The position numbers and the translations under genes are program-made. The notes under the pieces were generated by a model, which saw nothing but the letters and a program-made list of their open reading frames with translations, was not told where the DNA came from and ran no database searches. Of a stretch of DNA of 64,000 nt, positions 1-9,700 are shown piece by piece. Origin of the DNA: Drosophila miranda (lineage: Eukaryota > Arthropoda > Insecta > Diptera > Drosophilidae). Position 1 is the stretch's first letter, and every line of letters begins with the position of its first letter. The stretch covers positions 25,730,001 through 25,794,000 of the forward strand of contig NC_046675.1 of the NCBI RefSeq assembly GCF_003369915.1, given 5' to 3'.

Positions 1-580
1 CTACAAGGCGCCCATCGACGAGGGCAACGAGAAGACCGTGGTGCTGAAGCAGTCTTCGGTGACCTCCGACGGACTGGCAGTGGACTGGATCTACAACCAC
101 GTGTACTACACGGACACGCACAAGTGCACCATCGAGCTGACCAACTTCGACGGCAACATGGGCAAGGTGCTCATCGAGGACGCGCTGGACATACCGCGCT
201 CCATCGCCCTCGACCCCATCGAGGGCTGGATGTACTGGTCCGACTGGGGCGCCTCTCCGCGCATCGAGCGCGCCGGCATGGACGGCTCCCACCGCACCAC
301 CATCATCAGCTACGACGTCAAGTGGCCCAACGGCATCACCCTGGACCTGGTGCGCAAGCGCATCTACTGGGTGGACGGCAAGCTGAACGTCATCTCGTCG
401 GCCAACTACGATGGCTCCCAGCGGCGCCAGATCCTCTACTCTACCGAGTACCTGCGGCATCCATTCTCCATCTCCACCTTCGAGGACTACATCTACTGGA
501 CCGACTGGGACAAGCAGACCGTCTTCAAGGCCAACAAGTTCACGGGCGAGGGCGTGGAGCCCATCACAGCGGTTCACATG
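1..580 (+). CDS. LpR2: LpR2 exon: YWTD beta-propeller (incomplete at 5' side)
   Basis: Codons start at position 2, so base 1 is the third base of a codon. The exon encodes propeller repeats with YYTD, MYWSDW, IYWVDG and IYWTDW cores and ends at HM followed by a gtatgc donor. It differs at only 7 of 580 positions from 32519-33098 in the downstream paralogue, with one amino-acid change (Ser for Thr in the SIST/SITT segment). Confidence 0.95.
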
Positions 581-3500
581 GTATGCGCCATCTATCTATC
601 GTTCCCCCCCAGCTCCCCTTCATCACCCTATTATCCTCCACAGTTACAACATCCCATGGTGATCCATGTGTACCATCCGTATCGACAGCCCGATGGCATC
701 AACCACTGCCAGTCCGTGAATGGCCACTGCTCCCACCTCTGCCTGCCCGCCCCAAGGATCAACGAGCGCAGTCCGCGCATCTCTTGCGCCTGCCCCACGG
801 GCCTCAAGCTGATGGCCGACGGCCTCATGTGTGTCGAGGATCGTAAGTAGACCAGGCGCTCCCTGCATTGCCTTGGATTTTGACTATCTGCATGCTAATG
901 GATTAACTTTTTATTTTATGCCTACTAACCCGATCCCCAATCCTAACCGCAACGCGATCTGACTTGCATGATTTGCTCCTGCATGGCAGCCCTTTATGTG
1001 GTCGTTACCAAGCCCCCACGAGCCCTAAAAACCAAACCGAAAACGAAAACTTCGGCACGGCGATTGCCACCGAGGTTTACTGACAGACAGGCGACGGATG
1101 TGCGAATCGAGGTTAACGATGAGCTCAGGCTAAGCACCAAGCTTCCACCTGCGGGGCACGGAATACCCGGTATGCCTGGCAACTCTATGTGTGCTCTGTA
1201 TGTGTGTCCCGTCCCCCATTCTGTGGCATCTCTTCAATATGTGTCCATCTTTGTACATTTGTGTCTTTTGTCTTCATAACGAAAGTACGGTAGCATACCA
1301 TTTTTGGTTTTTTCAATTCAAATTAATCATGGAAACCTAGAACGGATACTCTGTTTCGGGTTTTTCCACCTTTCATCCGAAATGGTTTCAAAATTGTCTG
1401 TAAATTTCGCTTTTTATGTTTGTCTGTTTTGTGTTTTGTTGTGTGAAATTAGTAATCATATAAAAGGAGCAATCTTAGCAACTGTCCTGTGGAAATTGTT
1501 GGAATATCTGGCAACTCTATTTAGTGTTGGTTAATTGTCTGTGGAATTGCCTCGTACATCTGAAACTCTCTTGGTTTTGCTTACAAAAATTAGTCTTTCT
1601 TTCCAAATGTATTCTCGTAATCCCAAAATCGTTTCACTTCCTCTTGCCTTCCCCGCATATGCTCTTTCAGCTTCATATTCAAATATTCACTCCAGGCAAA
1701 TTTGGGAAATATATCCATCTTTATGTGACTATCCCTCAACCATCTATGTTCGTTCCAGTTGAAAATTCGAAATAACGCAGAGGAAAACTTCATCAGAAAT
1801 GTTGTCACAGGAAATTTTGATTAATTTGCCTCAAAGGGAGAGGAAACTTTGATAGTGTTATGGGTTGACATCCCTGTTACTTCCTCTCAATTTATAAGTT
1901 CAACATCTCTCTCTCAGTCCGTCAGTCAGTGGCCCTCTTCTCCTCTCTCACTGGTTATGTCTCTTTGACGGTTTATAAACACTTTCGTGAGATTCAGATT
2001 TATTGCAAGCGTATTAATCAAAATGCTACCCAGCAGTCGCACTCAAAATCTCTTTCTGGCCAGGAAACGCACCCGCTCCCCCGTCTCGGGGTGCAACCAA
2101 CTACATTTGCTTTGTCATGGCCCACATTAATCATCATCAGAGGGAGAGAGCAACCCCCCCATCCTTGACAGTTTCATAAACGCCATCCGAGAAGAGGGCC
2201 GCTTGCATCGGAGCACAGCCCTCACCGCAAGTAGGCAGCCAATGGGCCAACGATGCAATTGAAACCTGCAACAGAGAACCCCGTCATAAGCCCAGCATCC
2301 AATCACCCACCCCACCTACCGAACCACCGACCACCACCAGACACCACACAATACCTAACCGCAAAGTATGAGGTTAATATTGGTGGATGGGTGTAGGGTG
2401 GTGAGGTCTGGGCCTTAAAGAGAACTTCAACTTAATGTTGATAACTTTTACTGTTTCGACTTGATTTAAGCGCGGCTAGGGCTAGAAGCTGCCTCCTGCT
2501 CCGTCCGAATGGCTGACAAAATCCCATTAAATGCGTCGCGTTAACGATGTCATTACGCTGCTGTCTTTCTCTCCATTCCCTGGCATTGGCACTGCCACTG
2601 CCATTGCCATTTCCATTCCCATTCTCGGTCTCGGTCTCAATCTAAATCGGTCTCAGCCTCATCCCGCCCCATAAAAGTTTGCGCCATCAAAGGCGCGAGA
2701 GCGTTTAAGTGTTTATTTGCGCCTAAATGCGCACTTTGAACGATTTGATTGAAAATTCTTTTGGATCTCTGAGAGGGAGACTTGGCCCGAAAGCCGCTTG
2801 GATTTTGATGTTGATTCCCTCTTTCATTCTGCTCTTTTATTGCAATGATTTCCGTTTTCCTTTAGCTCTTATCCATTCCCTTTTTCTTTTTTGTTTATCA
2901 TTGCCGAAGGTGAAGGGGCATTTAAGCCTTGTCATTGTGGTGGGTTGGTGCAAAGCCGCTGAAATAATATAGTACGGCACTATATAATAGCACATATGTA
3001 TCTTCCAAAAATGTACAAAATAAAACGTACCTATAATTTACCTACTCTTAAAGCTTCTTGATATGTTTATGTTTTCGGTTTATGGCTTCATTTTCTCTGT
3101 TTATTTTCTTACAATTTATAATTAAAAATTCAAACATCTGCATCCACAGTTGCCGACCAGCGTCCAGTGAAAAACCAAACACAAATCGAAAAGACCACAG
3201 CTCCCAGTCCGCAACCGGATTCGGGCTTCATAGCGCTGGTGGTCATCGCCAGTCTCAGTGGCTTTGCAGTCCTGCTATCAGTGGTAAGTCCAGGCGGAAA
3301 GAGTCCTTGATGGAGGGACTTTTAATGGCAATTTTTGGTGCATTGACAGCTCCTGCTCATTGGCTATCGCTACTGCAGCAAGCGACGCATCAACTCGATG
3401 AACTTTGAGAATCCTATTTACCGAAAGACCACGACCACAGAGGATCATTTCAGTTTGCGAAAGAATTTGCCAGCGCGCATCTACGATCATACCAGTGTCA

Positions 3501-4303
3501 TGGATGAGGAGGTACGTGCTATCCTTTAATTTTGTTCTACTACAACATAGATCTAAAAATATAGAATTGTTATTCCTATTTCAAAATTATTCCTTTTTTA
3601 ATTTGTTTATTTTTATCTATTCCTTATAGTACTCACCCGTTATAGGCATATCCTCGTATTAGAACGGAGAATGATAGATTTTTCCTTCGTTTGGTTGGTT
3701 TTTAAGATACGACCAAAGCAGACACGAGAATAAGTAGCGGACCCGCAGAAGACACACGCCTGAAGACTGAGCAACTCTGTGTATTGTGTAAATTAATTAT
3801 TTTAACATTTTAAGGCACGGCAAGGACACGGCGGGTCACTTGGAGGGAGGCGTATCCTAAGAGGATGCTGTACAGAAATACTACGTCGCAGAGTTCTATC
3901 ACAAGAGCAAAACACACACACACACACAGTCTAAATAAAACACAAATTGAGATGTTTAATAAGAAATCTAATTGATAATTATAAATTACATAAATAGTTC
4001 CAAACTGTATATAGCTGTAAGTGTGCATTATTTTTAAAAGAAGCAAACCAATTAATATTACTATATATATAAATATATATATACATATGACGATTGTGGT
4101 CGTAGTGATCATGATCTAGTACTATTAGAGCGCGTTGAGAAATTATATTTCTGTGTGTTCGATGAGCAGAATCGTTTTATTATCACTATTATTACTATTT
4201 ACGTATTAACCTTTTGTTAACTGTATTTGTTAAGTGTACATACAGAATACATATATATGTATATGTTTCCCCCACTAAAAGATACAAGATGATACATAAT
4301 AAA
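1..4303 (+). CDS. LpR2: Lipophorin receptor, LDL-receptor family, 3' part of gene (tentatively LpR2)
   Basis: Partial gene cut by the left window edge. It encodes the C-terminal part of an endocytic receptor for lipophorin, the insect lipoprotein. Coding exons: 1-580, 644-842, optional 990-1169, 3150-3283, 3350-3511 and 3630-3662, all with GT-AG introns and compatible phases. Without the optional exon the visible part is 368 residues: YWTD propeller blades (YYTD, YWSD, YWVD, YWTD repeats), an EGF module, a Thr/Lys-rich juxtamembrane segment, one transmembrane helix, then a cytoplasmic tail with FENPIY, an FxNPxY clathrin-sorting signal. The upstream ligand-binding LDLa modules lie outside the window. 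A nearly identical paralogue follows on the same strand. LpR2 rather than LpR1 rests on my recollection of fly gene order, not on a comparison; the family call is very secure. Confidence 0.9.
644..842 (+). CDS. LpR2: LpR2 exon: EGF module after the propeller
   Basis: Starts after a cctccacag acceptor and ends at GAGGATC before gtaagtag, phase 1. It encodes [13 protein letters not shown], then a six-cysteine EGF module closing the propeller. 14 of 199 positions differ from 33165-33363, and most of these lie at the two ends; the middle (about 651-776) is identical. Confidence 0.93.
990..1169 (+). CDS. LpR2: LpR2 optional juxtamembrane cassette exon (predicted)
   Basis: Open 180-nt block between a gcatggcag acceptor and a gtatgc donor, phase 1 in and phase 1 out, so it can be included or skipped without breaking the frame between 842 and 3150. 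It adds 60 residues rich in Thr, Lys, Arg and Pro (starts LYVVVTKPPRALK, ends GHGIPG), as expected of an O-glycosylated stalk between EGF and membrane. The paralogue has a cassette in the same place (33730-33831) that also ends in PG before gtatg. Alternative splicing here is an inference. Confidence 0.65.
1170..3149 (+). other. LpR2 intron between stalk cassette and transmembrane exon
   Basis: About 2 kb of non-coding sequence with short low-complexity patches (for example GCCATT/CATTCC runs near 2588-2640). The open frames here lack splice or family support. No RNA gene or mobile element recognised. Confidence 0.6.
3150..3283 (+). CDS. LpR2: LpR2 exon: stalk and transmembrane helix
   Basis: Acceptor catccacag, donor gtaagt, phase 1 to phase 0. 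It encodes a polar stalk (ADQRPVKNQTQIEKTTAPSP) and then a hydrophobic run starting FIALVVIASLSGFAVLL that continues into the next exon as the single transmembrane helix. This half of the gene is clearly diverged from its paralogue (39016-39146). Confidence 0.9.
3350..3511 (+). CDS. LpR2: LpR2 exon: end of membrane helix and cytoplasmic tail with FENPIY
   Basis: 54 codons, phase 0 at both ends, acceptor attgacag and donor gtacgt. It contains LLLIGYRYCSKRR at the membrane edge, then SMNFENPIYRK, the FxNPxY internalisation signal shared by LDL-receptor family members, then DHFSLRKNLPARIYDH. Reading through the donor would give a short alternative end (VRAIL then stop at 3527-3529). Confidence 0.92.
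3630..3662 (+). CDS. LpR2: LpR2 last coding exon
   Basis: Ten codons and a TAG stop (YSPVIGISSY) after a ccttatag acceptor, continuing in phase 0 from the exon ending at 3511. Confidence 0.82.
   Translation, partial: YSPVIGISSY
3663..4303 (+). other. LpR2: LpR2 3' untranslated region
   Basis: A/T-rich trailer with a CA run (3912-3928) and TATATA-rich stretches. AATAAA occurs at 3934-3939 and at 4298-4303, so short and long 3' ends are both possible. Confidence 0.65.
4298..4303 (+). terminator. Probable LpR2 poly(A) signal
   Basis: Canonical AATAAA about 640 nt after the stop codon. A closer copy is at 3934-3939. Which one is used cannot be told from sequence. Confidence 0.5.
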
Positions 4304-6227
4304 CTCAGACATACTTATGTGTAGTATAAAATTGGTGTTTCTCTTTTCGCGGAGGGGTTTATCTTTCAGCTGAGGCTTCTGGGGAATATTGTAGGTTCTG
4401 ATTTATCCAAATCAGTGAATTTCCACTAAAAGACTTACCGAGAAAAAGGATTTCATTAGGATCTATTTGAGATCTTTATGGACTACTATGTGAACGATCT
4501 CTATACAAATAAGAACAAATATCTTGAGCACAAAGTTGAACCAAACAAATGAACTTGAGGTAGGTCAGACCTCAGACCATAGAACTACGATATTGACAAT
4601 TAAATTTATACTAAATTCTTACTTAACATCCAATCAATTAGTGGCTATATCAAGGCCCCGTGGACGCGGGTCTCTGACCTACGCCAACAAAAAATTTATT
4701 CTTATAATTTTACAAATTGCCCATCGCGGTAATTGACTAGACCGACAAATTGAGTAGTAGAACACACCTCAAAGCGTAACATACAAATTTTTCACCCAAT
4801 TGATGGATGTTGCGTGAAGAGAGAAATTGTATCATTAAGAGAAACCTTTACAAGAACCACCTGCTCGCTGCCATCACCAATACCATACATTTCAATGTCA
4901 GCTGTGTTGTGTACCGCTCTCTTTGGCTACCGCTTGGCGACTTTTCTCTTAAGCATGGCCTATCATGACTATTGATTGGGGGTATCCCACTCTTGAGGTA
5001 GCATATTTGGTTTGCCGTTCTCTTAGATTCAGTACGTGCTCTACGCCTTCGCCTTCTCTGTGCGTGCTCTCTCTCTCTCTCACTGTCTCTTTATCACACC
5101 GCTCAGGTGTGTTCGGTTCGTTCGGCTTGGACGCGTGGCGATCGTCGGTTTGTCACGATGCACAGTGGGGCCAATTACTCTGCGACGACCGAGCACATTC
5201 ATTCCGAGGTTGGAACGGCCTCGATATTCTCTCAGTTTTCTAGTCGTTTTTTGTCGGGCGTGCCGCACTGTCGTCTTTTCCACTGTATCGCATATTATTT
5301 AACGGTTAATCGCTCTGTCGTACACATTTTCGTACGCGAATTAAGTTTAGGCCAAAAGCAAATAACGAATAAATTTTGATTGAAAACAGAGTCAAAATAA
5401 AAACCAATTCCACATTGTGCACCTCCCAGTCAAAAGTGTTAATTTAAAGATAATGTACGAATCAATTTTAACCGCCTGTTACGTCAATCCATCATGTGAA
5501 CATATCCGAATGCATAGCGACATAAATTTCCATAGCACATGAGGGAAAACATTTGCCAAAAAACAAAGAGAACAGTTTTCGAGAAAGTTATGAATTAAAG
5601 AGCCCCACTTTTAAGCGGCTGGCTTCACATGACCGCTTAAGAGCTTAACCACCTGAGGAGCTATCATCGCCTACAACGTTGATAAGCTGATAAACGAAAA
5701 TTATTTGGCTGAAACTATTTGATTCATATTTTTTTAAAAGACCCACAACAGCATGACACGGCCCAAAAGAGAGATAGAGATAGTGAGGGACAGGCGGGGA
5801 GCTTAACCCTTGGCCCGTTCTACTTGAACAACCCTCGGTCCATCGAAACCAAGTCGTCGCCCTTTAGTTTGCACAATTCCCCAGTGAAAATGCTTTGTGT
5901 TTTATGTATGTTTCTCTTATGCCTGTTATTTCCAACATCGTATGATGTTTCTTTTTTTAGTCGTGGCTTTTTTGGCATGTTTATCGTGCGTTTGCTTCGC
6001 ACTCTCTTTTTCGATACATTTTGCGAACACATTCTGTGGGTTTCTCTCCTCCTCTCTCTGTCTCTCTCTCTCTCTCTATCTTTCCCTCTTGTGGACATTT
6101 TTTGGCAAACGTTTCGCATTTTTCGAGAACATATTATTTCATAATACTCGTATCCGTACAGATAGGGAGGAAATAGGAAATTTGTGTAAAAAGTGTGTTT
6201 GACCTGAATTTGTATATATTTTTACAG
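4304..6227 (+). promoter_or_regulatory. Region between the two receptors, probably holding the distal promoter and 5' UTR of the second gene
   Basis: The first coding exon of the second receptor has a splice-acceptor-like end at 6226-6227 (tatttttacag), so a non-coding first exon should lie upstream. There are pyrimidine runs at 5067-5081 and 6042-6080, which are GA-rich on the other strand as in GAGA-factor promoters, and TCAGTT, an initiator-like match, at 5232-5237. No TATA or DPE placement was convincing, and no protein-coding gene is supported. Confidence 0.35.
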
Positions 6228-6238
6228 TTAAAATAGAG

Positions 6239-6797
6239 ATGGCCACAGTTTGCCTTCCCAATTATACAGAACGCTTTCAAACTGAAGAAACATTCGCAAA
6301 TGATAATGAGAATGGTGATACTGCCTGCAAAAACACCCACACATGTCATGAGCCGTCGCCGCCGGCGGTTACCACCAAGGCCGCGACCAGTGCGTTCTTC
6401 TTCAGCAGAAGCACCAACTACCAGAGCTGGGTCCAACAGCTGATCAGCTTCAGCTTCACCTCCTCGTTCCACCTGCTCTCCATCACCTGCATTTTGAGCA
6501 TCAGTAAGTTCTGCAATGCCGCCGCCATGAACGCCGCCCAGGCTACAGCCTCCACACCCAGTCCCAGCGAGATAATGCAGAATCTAAGCGGATCGGCGCT
6601 CCTGGAGAAGATTAGGCGCTCCAGCACATTGGGGCCACCACTGGATCGACTAAAGCACTTGGCCCCAGCGGCAGCAAACAGTCTGAGTCCCGGTATTGGA
6701 ATGACCAATTTTGGCAACTCTTTCAATTCGGTATTCAATGGAAATCCGTTCAAGTTTCTAAATGTTTCCGGGAAAATTGGAACCCCATTGGATATAT
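6239..6797 (+). CDS. LpR1: LpR1 distal first coding exon, N-terminal extension
   Basis: ATG at 6239, 11 nt after an acceptor at 6226-6227. The exon ends in phase 1 before gtgagt and joins the LDLa exon at 15209. It encodes 186 residues with no recognised domain: a polar N-terminus starting [14 protein letters not shown], a hydrophobic stretch about 65-92 ([10 protein letters not shown] to [12 protein letters not shown]) that could act as an internal signal or signal-anchor, then a Ser/Pro/Asn-rich spacer with NGNPFKFLN near its end. A hydrophobic segment this far from the start is unusual for a type I receptor. The first Met is chosen because it is nearest the acceptor. Confidence 0.78.
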
Positions 6798-9700
6798 GTG
6801 AGTATGGATTGTTATTACTAATTAGGGTTAAGAGTGAGTTGATATGCGCCTATGGATTGTATTATTGAAAAGAAAAGGTGAAAAGTGGAGGAAAGCTTAA
6901 GGAAGTTTATTATACTGCTATATTTTTTTTCTGCTAGTTAGCTGATCATTATCCGGAGTGTGCGTTAAATTTTTTTATTATTCCTTAAAAATATATTCAA
7001 ATGTGTTGTATGCCATATCATTCGTTCTGATTATAGAGCTAATTCAATGATCTGTTTAGGTAAAAACTCTCACACTCTCTTTCTCCCTCCCTTGTACCGT
7101 TTATAATCTTAATTAGTGAAAAATGTCTCTCCCTTTATTCTTGGCTTTATCTGATCTTCTTTTCTCCAAGTGCATGGGTACCCCAAAAGTGTGTTTATTG
7201 TTGTTGCCGCCGCCGCTGACTCTCGTGTTTCAGTTGATCATGCCACCGGCCTCGTGTCTTGACTCCACCTCTCGACTCCGACTCCAACTCCCCGACTCCG
7301 AGCTCCGAGAATCAGAGAGCCGTCTCTCCTCGGTTGAGGCGGCTCAAGTTTTTATTTATTCATGTGAATTTTGCGGCGAACCGAAAGGCAAGGCGTCTGG
7401 CGGTGCCAGTCAACTACTCCACTGCCATTTCCCTGTTGTTGCTGCTACAGACATTCCACAAAATCATACGATGTCCAGACTCTGGCTCTTTTAGCTCCAG
7501 CTTCCAACTCCCCAACTTCTCTCTTTGCATGCTTCCATCCAGCAGCCTTTTACTTTCCTCTGCTCTTGCCTTTTCCATCGATCCGCTCTTTCTGCGGGTT
7601 CTTTCTGCTTTTGTAATTATTCCGTTTTATGCTTTATACCGGCCGGCTTCGTTTCATGCAGCGAATGGAGCGGGCGAGCGCCACTTGAAGACTCCAACTC
7701 CGGCGGCTCTTGTAAAAACCAACATAGAGAGAGAGAGAGAGAGAGAGGGAGAGGAACAGAGAGATGAGAACATAAGCGAATGCAGAAAAAAGAGCAACAA
7801 GTGTCTGCTTGCTTGCCCGCTCGCTTTCTTGGAGTTTCGTGGCTTGGCACAGTGGGACGAGTATGCGACACCCACATGTGTATAAAATGATAAATCATTT
7901 TTAGGAAATGTATGGTAGAAAAGAAGTAATGTATGGTAATCAAACCAAGAATCGATATCAAAGATCGAGTTTTCTTGTGTGTAGATGATATACATATGTA
8001 CGAGGATAGCTAGAGAGTCGTTCCCGTAAAGACTTAGCTAGCGATCTATTAATTGAATTACACGAGAATCGCTACTCGAACTTTGACTAGTTGTCATATT
8101 TCTTCACAAGAATAACTTGATTATAAACTTTACTAAACGGAACCATTGTTAACCTCAAGTAGCGTTAACTACTTTAATACTTCTTATAGTTGACACAGAA
8201 ATGAATCCAAGAAAATCAAACTACTTCAATTGATTTTTCTTAAGGAAATAGTTCTTGAAGGAATAGAAACTCAAGATTAATGGAAGATATGCAATTATGA
8301 GGTCACCAAGCAAAAGAATCGATGGTAAATAATCGAAACTTCAGATTAATCAACAAAATAAGGAAATACTTTGCATAAAACTTGAAAAACAGATGTGTTG
8401 TACGTAGGGGAATCACAAAACGAAAGACTTAATTATTTAGGTTTTCAAAAAGTTAAAACAAAACCTTCAACTTGGCAAAAAAAAAGAAGACATACATATA
8501 AACGATTATGGTCTGGCCCAACACGAATGTCAAAGTTAAAAAACGTAAATGAGTAAATGCTGGGTCATGATAAAAAGCAAAGCTTAAAGGTTAAAAACGC
8601 TTGCTTAAAAGTTTGTATCTTGTTCATCTATCGACTATTTCATAACACTTGTCCTACTATCTCTCGGGGATTTGTGGTGTTCAGCGTAGCCTCCGTAATC
8701 AATATATAGACTCAGCCACAAAGATAACGAACTCGAAATGCATTTTCGATGTAGTTCTCTAGGCGATGAACATCCCGGAAAGTTGCACTAAAGGCTAGGA
8801 AAATACTGGAGCTCAGGTGTCAATTGATTGGTTAGACAGGCTTTGATCGATGGATATAGGTCGCAAAATGACATCCGAAGACCCCAAGTAATTGTCCCCA
8901 GCTAAATTTTAGAGTAAACCAAATAGAAATTCACACAGAGAGAGAAAGGGAAAAAGGCAGTGTGAGAAGGATGGGACAATTGACATGTTCGGGGCACATC
9001 CTTGACAGCTTAATGACTGTACCTGTACCCCAAACCTCAGCAGCAACGAAGCAGCATCCCCCCTGAGGCCAGAACCAGATCAGGTCCTGACACATTTTGG
9101 ATTGAAACAAGTTTGCTCCGTCGACATGGGCTTCTGTTTTAAGTCCAGACTTTTATAATTAACTTGGCTAATTATGCTTGGAATTTGAACGTGCTCTGGA
9201 CTCAAAGGTCCAGATACAAAAATGGTCATGGGCATTAATTACAAAAGCATTTTTCATTATGTATAATTATGAGGTAAAATCTTTCTTCGTTTTTGTTGCT
9301 TTTTTTACAAACAAAAAAATGAAGAAAACTGGTTCCCAGGCAAATACCACTTTCAGCAAATGATGGAAGCCAAATAAGTGTCACACCAACAACAGTTCGT
9401 AGCAATTGTTCAGGCTCGTGTTCGGTGTTCAGTGTTCAGTGTTCAGTGTTCGTGGTTTGTCTTTGTGTTCAAGTGACAAATTTCATAAGCGATACATGCA
9501 AAATACAGTCAAAGGTATTCATTTGTTTGATTACTTTATGCTAACAATGCTAAGAGAGAGACAGAGAGAGAGAGAGAGAGACTAATGTGAGGCTCTGTGG
9601 CAGGTATGGTGGCCAACCTTCGGTTTCCACTTTCTTCAACTCAGAACTTGTCTTTCAATTGTAAATTAGTTTTTTCTGTTTCGGGTCACAATTAAAATAT

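Noticed and set aside
5719..6202. Overlapping 100-140 codon frames with Phe/Leu/Ser-rich translation
   Set aside because: They arise from pyrimidine-rich simple sequence (TC repeats) on both strands, not from conserved coding DNA.
7259..7885. 208-codon frame in the first LpR1 intron
   Set aside because: Low-complexity Ser/Pro-rich and GA-repeat-derived sequence without family match; other frames in the same stretch are equally open.
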